A stretch of DNA of 64,000 nt from Lanius collurio (taxonomy: Eukaryota > Chordata > Aves > Passeriformes > Laniidae), in NCBI GenBank assembly GCA_020086605.1, contig JACBWW010000090.1, positions 392,001 to 456,000 on the forward strand, read 5' to 3'. Made by a program: the position numbers and the translations under genes. Below the pieces are notes generated by a model. The model was not told where the DNA came from. It was given only the letters and a program-made list of their open reading frames with translations, and ran no database searches. Of the stretch, positions 26,301-38,632 are shown one piece after another. Each line of letters opens with the position of its first letter. The first letter of the stretch is position 1.

Positions 26301-29300
26301 CTTGACACCAGCAGTTTTCAGGTCGCTGATCCTTTCTCAGCATTAGTGGTTTTTAAAATCATCACCATTTTGTGTTTATTATAATGAGAGTAAAACATTT
26401 TGGGGGGTTCCTGATGCATTCTGATTCTACATATCTGTGTTTGGAAATGTTTACAGAGCTTGTTTGACCCTGGAAATGTCATGGCCTCTGGCTGGCCTTT
26501 CACAGTCATCCTTAGGAAGACATCCATTAGCTGAGAAATATTTCTGTGTATGAACAAAAGTAGCCTGTTAGCAAAAGTACATTTATTTAAAAAGATCTCT
26601 CAGTAACAGTGGAACAACTGGCCAAGTAATCCTGATCTGGGGGCTTCTCTCATAACAACATGAACTTCTGCAGAACTATCTGTTAAGAACAGAGAGGCTG
26701 TTGGATACATTGGTCTTCATCCCAGTAAGATTCCCTCTGGCAGCAGTGAGGATGATACCCAGTATGACCTAAAAACTCTGTAATTACACCAGAGGAATTT
26801 ATCCCTGTTAGGAAAACTTCTGCTCAGATCCAGCTGACATTATGGGAGGAGAGCAGAAGTGGGAGATGAATTTAAAGAGCAATTAGGGAAAGAATTTATT
26901 TGTAGATCAATCCTGTCTTTTGCTTTTTGATTTTGGAATGATTTTAATTATCTTTCATCTAAGAATGTTGAACCTTTAATGTAAACAAAAAATTAGGTGC
27001 TGCTACTAGAGCGAAATTGCACTCATGACAAAGTGCAGGCTTGGATGCAGGAGCTGGTGCACAATGCTGAAGTCGCTTTTGTCCTTCAGGGAGTTAATTA
27101 GAGTGGCTCATGCATTTTTGAGCATCTTATTCGTTCAACTCCTTTCTTACTTAAATATTCTTGTGCTTTATTATCTCTCATGTGATGAACAATAGTGTTG
27201 TAGGTCAGATACAGGAATTCCTGTTTGCTTGAAAGCCAAAACTCTTCAATGCCCAGCATAGCTTAGCTCCCAACAGGGATGGCTGTAGATATTGGCACTA
27301 CTGAAGCATCACTGAACTTCTATGAGAGATGTAAAGAAGTCAAAAACCCACAACAAAAAGAAAGTTCCTGTTTTGCCTAAATGTCTGTGTGCTTTGGCTC
27401 TCCACAGTATAAATTATGGCATGAAATATTGATTTGTTGCAAGGCATGGTTCCGTAGCTTATTTACTTAACTTCTGCAGTATTATAATGAAAATCCACTT
27501 TGATTTTGACAGGTTAGGGCTGTAGTTTTAAAGGCAAAGTGGCAGATTTGTAGATAGTGATTCCTTGAAGGGTGATTATAGAGACAGTTGCTTATATAAT
27601 TACTGCATTGTATGTTTGTTACCAGTGTTACATGACATTAATCTGTTCTTATTATCCCCTCTAGCTAGAAACTCTGGGAAAGAGAAAAGTAGAGCAACCA
27701 CCATGAGAAATAGAACGGGTCCTCAAAGGAGGTCCTGATTGCTTAAGAAAATGCAGTACTATGTCTGATAAGGTTGTATTCATGTATTTCAGAGATTCTG
27801 TCATTCCACTTTGCAGATAATTTTCTTATCTAGAGCAATTAGGGCTGTTTGTTGCTTGCATGGTTCTATGTTTGAATGCTGAGCAGCTGCTGCTGCCACT
27901 AAAGTAGGGTTTTTCTCTTGGGTACTCCCAGTACTGGCCCCAGCTCTCAGCTGTGCATTGAGGCATTGCAGCTCTTGCTTCTCCAAGCTAAAGTAGCTCT
28001 CTTACCACATCAGGCAGAGCAGGAGGGGCTAAAATAAAGGCTCTTGGAGGTCATGGGTGACTGCCTATGGAGAAAGAAGCAGGGAGACATAACTTAGTTT
28101 TGTTTTGCAAAGCACAAGGATGCATAAGTGAGAGGGGAGTTGATCTAAGTGCTTGGACTTGGGACAGAAGTAATGAGTTCCCTGAATCTCTAGAGCTTCT
28201 AAATGTGTATTGTTCTCTGCAAGTAAAAGTGGGAAGGTTAAAACCATTGCATGCAGGGCATGGCATCTCCAGAACTAGATCCTTCTTGATGTGGCAAAGG
28301 CAGTGCAGACTTTGAGGGTCTGAAGCTGAATACAACTATTCATCCGTCTTTGAATTGACATTTTAATGTGGTTTTGAGTCATACAGCAGTGACCTACGTG
28401 AAAGCAGCTATGAAATGGTGATTGTACCTCTCTAAGCATTATGAACTGTGGGGATTAAACAGAACCTCCCCCAAGCACACACATGCTCACTCTGCCCATT
28501 TTCTAGTTCAGTGTGTACAAGAGAAGAATTAAATATTTAGTCATTTCCTCATCTGCAGGTAAGATTATGCTTTCTTTTAAAGTATTCTCTTTTAATTAGT
28601 GGTTCAGGTGCTGGGAAAAAAAAAAGGGCATCTGTGGGTTCAAAGTTTTATCTGCAAGGCTAAGCCTTTCCTGTGTAGGCAAACCCCGTCACTTGGGCAG
28701 GCTGTTGTTTGAACCAAGCAAGTTTCAACCACTGCTAATTAGCTTCTTTTTTTTTTTTTATTCTTTTTTTTTCCCCACAATAATTTCTTTGGTGTTTGCT
28801 CTGTGCTTAGCCAGGTAAAGTAAACATTAAATCTCAATTAAGATTGCTATATTCATCAAGCAGAAATTCTCTGTTGTATTCAGTTCCATTGCTTTTGGGA
28901 AAGCAAAGCTGTTGTTTTCAGTGAGATGGATTTGTTCTATACCTACAGACAGTGGACAATAGACTTTTATCTAGTCCCTTGAACACGGTGAAATATACTG
29001 CAATAGATGTGCTTGTGAATAAAATATTGTAGTGAATTGATTGCAGGCCTGCTCAGGTTATTTGTTGTGTAATGTCAAGGTGTGTTCTAAGCATAGGGAG
29101 CATGTTTTCTGGGAAGTGCAGCCTGAGGAGGGGTGGAGAGCCACACCCAGCCTCCTGCAGTGTGGATGCAGGAACAGCTGGTACCTCCGTGTGTTCACAC
29201 AAACCCCACTGAGAGCGAAAAACCTGAGTGCTGGGAGAGGATTCATGTGTCACAGTGGAATTCATTCCCTTAAAACCAAAAATATGGTAAAATAGCAGAA

Positions 29301-32300
29301 AGGTAAGGTTTTGTTACGGAGCAGGATGAACCCCTCAACATCTGTAATAGAAGAACAGGGAATTGTAGGGATGCCTCTCTTGCTAGCAAAGGTTTGCAGT
29401 GCTGCCAGTGCCCTCTCCTCCCATGTGGTGTCAAAGTGCCAGCTCTTGTTCGCCATCTGCAACTGGGACATCCAGCTGGACTAAAATGCGTGGCAGTAGT
29501 GGGTTATTTCTTGGTGCTTCACTTGAAACTCACCCAGTGAGTGTAGTTTTGTCAGGGGCCAGCCCAACAGTAGCAGTGAGGTGGGACAGTGGCTCTGTGT
29601 GTCTCTGCCTCTTTCCACTGCACTGTGTTTCCCTGGAGAATTCATGCCTCTCTGAGTGTGCTGAGAAAGTGTTTGTCACTGCCTTAATTTGCCAGGAAAG
29701 AGTGCTGCCTTGCCATTTACATTATGGAGAAGAGCCCTGGCTCATTTATATGCAGGCAACCAAGCCCAGGGAGTTTTCAGCATCCCATGAATCACGGTGG
29801 GGGATGCCTGGCCCAAAACAGCATCTCTGCATTTCATGCTGAAGCTTGACCAGAAGTATGTGATGTGTGTCAGACAAAGAATAATTAAATTTGTTTTCAA
29901 ATAAAAGATAAATAGACAGAAAGACACAGGCGTGTTCACCTGGGTCCTCTGAATTTTTTTGGAGCACAGCTTTTGCTGTGGAACCTTGAAGAAGTAAAAA
30001 ATTATATAATTTTGTCTGTTCAGTGAGCTGAATTATTCATTTGAAATGAAAATATTTTATAATCATGTTTCAGAAAATAAGTGTGATTTCTAGGCAACTA
30101 TGCCTAATAAGAACCCTGTGGTATGAAATCTAGTCTGGGACTGATAAATAGTTCTCCATCTTAAAGCTGTGCTGGGCTATGTGTATTTTTAGGCATCCTA
30201 TCAATAAATATTTTATAAAGTGCTGCAGACAGTCAAGGGAGGAAATGTTCTGTTGCAGAGGAATCCAATTTCAGGTTCCCCATAAAATGATGGGGTTTTT
30301 AGGGTTTGATATCAGATACAAAAACAAGGATGTTATATAAAATGTATCAGATGTTATCACTGAAGAAACCCTGCAGTGTTGTGAATAATTTGTGATTCTT
30401 CAAAGAAAACTAGAAGGGCTCTAAGCAGGCCATGTAGTGATAAATATCAATCTACATGTGTTCCTATATTGATGAAAAAAGCTATTCCTTACTTTTATTA
30501 ACAACGAGGTCGATTGGTAGTAAAAGAAGACAAATGATCTTTATTGATACTTACACTACATGTTTAATGGAGAATAAATATTGCAAATGCTCACTATGAC
30601 TGCTTATGCTCTGGAGAGATGCCTGCCATGTCCTAGTCAGTATTTGAGGATTATAATCCCCTCTTGGAGGCTTTGCTCCAGCATTTCCAGATCTCCTGCT
30701 TTGCAGCATTGTGTGGTGGTAGCACTTGCTGTATGTGCATTTTCCATGTACGCGAGAACTGCCTAATGCTCAGTCTGCTCCTGTTAAGTTGATGCAGGGG
30801 AGAACAGCCTTCCTTAAGTACAAATTGGCACATACAGCTGCGATTTAGCTATTAGCATCGTGTCATAATGGCACATTTAGCTTTCGGAGCAGAGGGAGTG
30901 TAAACACCCCGTCTGCCGGCATTTGCTGCGCCCTGTTGAGCTGGGAAAGCAGCCGCTCATGGAGGAGACACGGAGGTAGGGCCAGTGGAGTGCTGGTGTT
31001 GTGCCTCCTGCCCACTGGCAAGCGGCAGCCCCTGTCCTGCTGTAGGAAGCCAAATGCTCACTCTGCCCTGATTACCCGCTTGGGCACTGCCAGCCACCCC
31101 TTTCTTCCTGGTGGGTTGGTGCCTGCCTTTCCCTTAAAGCCACCTTGATGTTGCTCAATCACAATTGAGCCATGGGTGCAGAAGATTTTATGAGGAAGAA
31201 ACCATTTGCTTTTTGTCCTGCTGTTTTAACTGGAAGATGTTGCATAAAGCTACAAGTGCAGAGCTATGCACGCCAAGGGGGTAATCTCTCCTGAGGGAAA
31301 TCCATAACCAGAAAAGGATTTAAGACTGCAGGAAAGGCTTTCACTTCCTTTGCTTTTCCAGAGCTAAATCCCGTATGAATTAGGAAAATAGCAGCTATCT
31401 AATGGAAAGTGTGTATTTCCCACTGCTATCACAGAAAACAGAGATTTCCTGAGTTTTGTTTTGGTTTAAAATGCTAGGATTGCGGTACATTTGGAGATTT
31501 TGTGTGTTTGTAAGAAAATGGTAGGATAGGAGAGGACATGACAGCATGTTTTTGCTTAGGTCTACAGCCCTACAGCTACCTGGCATGGTGGCTAATAAAG
31601 TAAATGGGAGCCAATTTTCAAGACTACAAAAGAAGAAAGAATCACTTGGTGTCAGGGTGTTCCCCATATTACAGGGTGGAAGCTACAGATGAGTTTTCTA
31701 GACATGTTTTCCCCAGTCAGTAAAGCTTCTGGGACTGTAGATGTCCATGTTTCTATCACCCATGTAACAGAACTGTACTTTTAAATGTTAACCTCATCCT
31801 CTCCTCATCTATTTTTAACGTGGAGAATCAGGTAGGGAAGTTAAAGAGCAGCTCTGTCACACATCTGCTGATTATTAAAATCACTTACCACTTGTTTTAT
31901 CATCTGGAGTTCTGAAAAAAAGGAAGGAAAAAAAAAATAGCTAGGGGTTAACAGGACAACTGGTGTGCTCTGAAAACAAAGCAGGTACTTCCAGATTGAG
32001 CATTAGCATGTGTCAAGTGTGTTTTAGAAAATGCCTTTGCTCTATTACCTGTAAAAATACTACAGGGAGTGACTGGCCTACTCCACACATTGATGGATGA
32101 GGTTAAGAAGCGTGTCTTTCTCATGATGAAAAGAGTTTGTGAATTTTATTTCTAGAAAAAAAAACAAAAACAACTAAAGACAAATGATTGTTTTGCTCAA
32201 AAAAACACTCAGACATAGGGTTTTTCCCTAGGATTTTCAGCGTCCCAAATATCTGAGTGTAATTGGCTTAAGCAGATATTCCAGACCTACTTTAGGACCT

Positions 32301-35300
32301 AATTCAGCCATTGTTATGGAAGGCTGTAAAGAACAAAGGAGGGAGGCTGCAACATTTTCAGTGCACTGGAGCAAAATATGAAGACATGCTGAAATATGTG
32401 TATGCTAAGTCGATAGGCTGCAGATACTGGGAAGGAAATCTTAAGGAGCTGCCTCACTGTGTATCTGATGGAGTTCAATGAGAGGCTGTCATTTTGGTAA
32501 GTCGAACATCACCAGCTCCTCTGTGGCCTTGTTTTATGTAGGGCACTCAGTTTGTGCCGTGATGGATCTTTCATTACCAGAAACTTCATTGTGAAATTAA
32601 GCATTGTGCCCTCCTAGGACCCATCCTGTTCTGGCTGCTGAAGCAGTTTTAAAGTATAAGATCAATTAATAAAGTTAATTGGGGATTAAAGTATGGTAGG
32701 TTGAAGAAAGTGCTTGTAGCTGGCTGAGTATATGACTTGAGCACCCCGAAGAGTCTTGGCTGCAGAGGTGGTTTGTCCACTGTCTGTGAGTTTTGTGTTC
32801 ACAGATTGCTGTGTTAAACTGAACTAGCTTCAAACCTAAACCCTCCCAAAGTATGGGATGCTTTGGCTCTGAGGTTTTGATTTCAGGCCTGAAGCTGCCC
32901 GTTAATATCACAAGTGGTGCACCATTGCATTTATTTTTGATGAATGTATCCAGGAAAATTTAGTTTAGCTGAGCAGTGAAGTATTATTAAATGGCCTAAA
33001 TACATGCAAGGGTGATTCAGATATTTCTGCTTTGTCTGCTGCTTGGGCTTTTGAGAATACTTGAACGCTGAATTTTCACACCCCTCGTTTATGCTGAATC
33101 GTTACAAAATTTTGCCTCAATCTAAGTTTTTCTTTCTTTGCTTCCAAATATTAACCTCATCTTAAACAACCACTATTCAAAGCAGACCCCATTTGAATAA
33201 TATATTATGCACAATAATTCAGGAAATGTAATTGATTGCTTTTAGAATATATTTATATGACTTTGCCTTCACAGAAAGGAGCAGTTGAAATATCTAACTG
33301 AATGCATAGATATAAACGGTTTTTCTGAGCATGATTAAGTATTAGTAACAGAACTATTCTTCCTTCCTAGTTGTTGGAAGCACATCACTGTAAGTAATTT
33401 ACAAATCTTATTAGAATACAATGAGCACCAGGCAGTTTATATTCTGGTTAAGAACAGCATGCATGAGCTGAGCAGTAGGTTTGAGAGCTGAGCTGCCACT
33501 GATGCACGTCCCCACAAATAATTGCTATAGCAACATTGTCATAATGTCTGAGATCTGCCTCTTTTGGGTTTGCACATGAAGTTTTCTTTATGCTGAAACA
33601 AAATGCCTTCTCAAGTTGAAAATACGCTGTAATGGTGAGGCTATTGATGGCTTTTGCCTTTTAATCTTTTTTACTTCAAGTAATTAAATTTCAAACGTTA
33701 AGAAGCATAATGGAACATTAGGGGAAATTATTTGCTGTCATAGTGTCCATTCATCACGAAATTCAGCATTATGTGTCTCCTTCCATACAATTAGTCTGTG
33801 CAAATTGGTGTGATCAGGTGAAGAAATTCTCTGTTAGTCTCACTTAACTTGTGGAGTTTTTTCTTTTCTTCACCTGAGTGCTTAGATGCAGCACATATAT
33901 TCTGTAAAAATCAATCAAATTAAGGTTCCAGAGTTGTTTTGCTTTCATTTCAAAATGCTGCACGTGGTGATACAGGTTGTGTCTCTGCATATTGGGAGAT
34001 CTTTGACTTCCAGCACTGAAAAACAGAGTTGTGGACATGCCAGCTTCCTTCAGAGACCCTAAAAATACAACATGCATTTATGCAATGTTTTTTTTGCCAG
34101 ATTTTGGATCCCAATTCCTGCTTTGTGGTGTTGGATAAAACTAGCAAGGATGCCCCAAATGGCAGAGGCTGCATAGCACAGTAGCCAAGAAGTACCTGCC
34201 TGTTTCATAGTGAAAAATGTTCATATGTGTCCGAGGACTACTTTTTTGATAGCTGATCCAGGAGGAGAGGGGTGGAACACTGTTTTGCAGTGTTTTGCTC
34301 TTCTCCCTTCCAAGCAGCTCAAAACCTGTTCCTCTGTGTTGAAGCTTATTACAGATAATAAAGTTCATGATACATGGGCAATATTAAGTGAAGAACGTTA
34401 TTCCATTATCATTATGATGATCAGAGAGCAACAGATGAAATCATTTCAGCCAGGCTCTTGGACTGGTGCAGTGAAGTCTGAACAATGACTGCGAAAGGGA
34501 GAGCGCTGAGGGCAACAGAGGACTTCGATCATCCGAGCAGGCTAATTAGAAATCTTTCAGCAGGGAGACAAAGATGAGCAGAGGTTATAAAAAATAGATT
34601 TTTGCAGAGATATTCGGGAGAAGAGAGAAGTCCCATGCTCCAAAGGACAGACCTCAGGAGAACAGCAGGGGAGGAGGAGGTTGAGTCCCTTGCGTGAGAC
34701 TGTAGAATACTAAAGACAGGAGAAATCAATAACAGGCAATGTGTGAAGGTAGTTTTATAGCTTTGTTAGATCTAAGGAATCTGGGGAATCTAAGATATCT
34801 GGAGAGTCTAGCAATTGCATGTTTCTGTAAAGATGTTAAAAAAAAGGGAAAAAAGAAGAAAAACCACCTTGGGGTACTAAGGTGCTGTGCAGCAATGCTG
34901 AAGGGAGACAGCACTGAAGTTTCCTTAGACTCATAAAAGCTTAAGAGACTTGAGTGTAGAATTGAATGTGACCCTTTGACTGCTGTCCAACAGGAAGGAC
35001 CCAGGGCACGCTGACAGTGACAAACTGCCTGGGTGCCTCATGGTGAAGCAGTGGGAGAAGGACTGCAACAGTCTGATTAAATTCAGATTTTCTCCCACGT
35101 TTGCCCACATCGTTTGGTCGCACAGTCGGCTCTCCTGACAGCAGTACCTGGCTGTTAGAGGCAAGAGAGCTCACTCTGGAGAGCCGCAGTGTAGTGGAGT
35201 TGGTGCTGCAGTCAGGCACAGCGAGACATCAGTGTGAGTGTAGCAGCTTGTTCCTGTGAAGGGTCTGACACATCCTACTGCTGCCATTACACGTGGATGG

Positions 35301-35968
35301 ATGAACCCAGGCAGCTCCACCTCCTCCTGTGGATGCACAGGGGAAATCCATGGGCTGGCTCGAGGTGCTTACCCTGCCCTCCAAAGCTACGCACAGAACA
35401 TTTGGTCTTTTCCCAGCAAAATTTATGCACCTGGGAGTTACACCAGTTGTAATTAAATTCATTTGTATCACAGTAACATTCCCATATAGACAAGAGTGAC
35501 AGACTCAGGGAGTTTAATTATAGCCTTTCCTGACATAGCATGCTTATTTAGGGAGTCAGCTGAATGTTTTAGTTGCACCAGCAAGAACTTCTAGACACCC
35601 ATCAGAGTTTGAGCCTGGGTCTTATGAAATCCTTTTTACTTCTAAAGAGGAATCTTACACTATATTGCTGTTTGCACTTCAATCAAATGAATTTTCCTTG
35701 CTTTTGTATTTGTATTTTCCTTGCTGTATTTCAACAGCTATAAGGTCTTATGAAAAGAAATTTTAACAGAAAACTGATAGGTTTCTGCCAGGGAATGGAA
35801 AGACTTTGTCAAAATACAGTGCTATACTGAATAACTGAGGTGTGCATAGATGATTAATTTCTCATTTTGCATCCTATTTTAAATTTTCTGCCATATTCCT
35901 AGCTATTGCTCAAAATGTAATAATGAAGGTCAAAAATACAGACCTTATGTGACTTAATAATTTTAACT

Positions 35969-35996
35969 TATATATATATTTTTTTTTTTTTTTTTT
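35969..35996. repeat. (TA)n followed by poly-T
   Basis: A short TA array runs directly into about 18 T. Low-complexity intronic tract. Confidence 0.8.
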
Positions 35997-37626
35997 GATT
36001 ACCTGACAGCAAAACTGTCTTTGGAATATGACACAAAAGTATGCCATGCTGCAGTAAGAACAGTGATTAATACGTAGCCTTAGGCACACTCAAGTTTAAG
36101 AAAATTCCCTACAGCTTTGGGCTCTCAGTTTAAAATGATATCACAAGAAATTATGGGCCAGATGCACAACTGTAGTGTGAACATTTTGTTTCTCTGGAAC
36201 TGTATGGCTTTACACCAGCTGACATTCAAATATGTTGTTATTAATCTGTACCAGCATTTTATTTAAAATGGCATCAGATTGTGCAGACACAAGCCATGTG
36301 AATTAAGGCTTCATGTCAGACTTGAGTTCTGGCATCCCCTAATTGCTGGGTGTTAGTTCCCTTTCACACTTAAAATTTTCCAAATCAAATGTTTTGTATT
36401 GTGGTTTTCTGAGTTTCTTTCAAAACAAACAGCAGAAACCTGTTCCACAGAACTGACACCCTGAAATGGACAGCTGGCACGGCTGGAGCCTGTGGATTCA
36501 CGTGGCAGATCTCTGCCTTGCACTTATGTCTTTTAAATGATGGATCCTCATGGGCCAGACATCTGCTGGAATGCTGAAGTCTTTGCTAGAGTGATTAGCA
36601 GACTATAATTGACAGTGAAAGGAAAGCTGAAATCTTGGTGCTGGTTCCAACGGCTACAAATCTGTAATATTTCCAATCTGTAATAATACCAATGACTGGT
36701 CCAACATCCTTTGTCCTTTATTCCAAACTTCCCCATGCCCACAGTTCTCCATGGCTCTCCATGTGCCACTTTGCTGATTTACTGTAGCTCTTTTCCCCCC
36801 AATCCTCTCTTCCCTTTGTAATGGTCTATGTCCCCCAAACCTTACAGCAAGCACATTGTTTCATTTCTCTTCCGAAATCTTCCAGCATCTTATCTCAGTT
36901 ACTTTTCACACATTCCTGGCCCTTCAACTCAATATCACATCTTGCCATCATTCCAGGCCTGATTTCTCTCTCCTTCCTACTCAAGTCTGTTCCTATTCCT
37001 CCATACCACCCAGATGCCATAGCAGCAGTCTGGACAGCAGAGGAGAAATTGTCTCCCAGTCCCCAGTTCCTCTCTGGGGTACTGAAAAACCACTGCCAAT
37101 CCTTTAAAGCAAGACCATATTTTCATGTCTCAAACCCAAATGACCTGTTGTGTGAGATACAGTTTTTCTTATCCTGGGTAGATTTTCATACATGTAATGA
37201 AAAAGGAAGGTTCCTGGTCAACAAGGTGGTTATAAACAACATCTGTGTGTAAATAATATCACAGCAATCACCTGGAGCACCTCCTAGCTGTTCAAAGCCT
37301 GCTGCTCTTCCTGGAGCACGTTTCTTGCCTAAGTTTTGACTACTCTTATGAAATAAAAGCATCATTAACAAACCCAAATACCTCTGCAACAAATGTGCAC
37401 TTTTAGAAGCTGTGCAATTAATAGTATCTCTGAAACAGAGGCTTTAATGAAACTTATTTGATTGAAAGGTGGTTAGGCATTGTCTCCTTTCAGTGCATGT
37501 GCAGCAAACTAACTCTGGTTAGTATTACCAAGTTTTACTTGCAGAGTGAAGCTCCTCTGTAGAACATTTCTTATCCCTGCAGAACTAGTAGGTTATTTCC
37601 TCAGTATTTTCTGTGGACCTGCCATT

Positions 37627-37685
37627 GTTTGAGTTTGTGGTTTTGGGGGTGTTTTTTTTTTTGTTTTGTTGTTTGTTTTTTTTTT
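37627..37685. repeat. T/G-rich low-complexity tract
   Basis: Long T runs are interspersed with G and TTTTG units, for example GTTTTGTTGTTTG. Simple low-complexity sequence; no flanking element is recognised. Confidence 0.75.
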
Positions 37686-38559
37686 AATTAAAACACTGAG
37701 ATAAGGAAATGTGGGAATTTTTTAGTAGTAGAACTGATTGCTTTATATTCGAAAAGACTGTGCTTCAAAGACAGGTTTATGGGTAAACAGCTTCAGTTTT
37801 GCTTTCTCTGCTTTGGGTAAATCTATGTAAGCCAGTGATACTGGGGGATAAAGTGTGACAAAGGATCTAATATCTGGGAGAGAGCAGTGTGCCCTCTTAG
37901 ACCCTCAAAAAGTTTAAATTTTATTCTTTACTGTAAGACCTAAGAAAAAAAAGGGCTGCTAGTGGAACTGGTGGTCTTTTTCCTTCAGGAGAGGAAAACT
38001 GCTTGATAGAGGCATCCTAGCAGAGGCTTACCTGGTCTGACCAACTTAAAATAATTTGCCTTGAGCCAAAGACATGCTCAAAGGACATGTTATGGTTAGG
38101 ACAGTATTAAATTGAAGATTCCATGTTATCTCTATTGTTTCAGTTTCTCACTTGTCTCTGAAGCAAGATGAGATGGCTAGTTTACCTAAATGGCTAAAAA
38201 GCAGTCTAATGATTTAAGTAGTTTCTTTCATTTCTTCTTAAATTAGTATTTTGTGCTCTGTGTTTCAAAACAGGACAGGAAAGATTTTCCACCCTGAAAA
38301 CATGCTAAGTGAGAACAGAGACTCCATGTGAGTTTCAGAAAATATTCCTTGTGAAGGATTTTCTTTGCCTTCCACTCTTCTAGACCCGTAAAAAAATTCC
38401 CATGGATATCGGTAGACCAAGATAATATTGAGTGCCACAGTTTAATAGTCAGGGATACACACACCAAGTAAATTGGTAGTCCTGTAATTGTATAAAAAAG
38501 ATGGAAATTTAGTTCATAGTTAGTACCTTTCTAACTTTGCTGTATTTTCATAACTAAAT

Positions 38560-38632
38560 GAATCACAGAATCACAGAATATCAGGTTGAAAGATACTTCA
38601 AGGATCAGCCAGCCTAGCCGAGTCTTAGAAGT
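38560..38632 (-). mobile_element. CR1 LINE 3' end fragment (antisense)
   Basis: It begins with the repeated GAATCACA unit (AATCACAGAATCACAGAATA), which is the reverse of the short 3'-terminal CR1 repeat. It continues with CAGGTTGAAAGATACTTCAAGGATC, corresponding to the usual CR1 end block of the form GGTTGGAAG-GACCTTNAAG. Only about 70 bp survive, so the family assignment is less certain than for the longer copies. Confidence 0.7.

Noticed and set aside
29399..29842. 147-codon + strand open frame
   Set aside because: No homology that I recognise, no splice or promoter context, and overlapping frames on the other strand.
36821..37252. 143-codon + strand open frame
   Set aside because: Composition driven by CT-rich sequence; no domain recognised.
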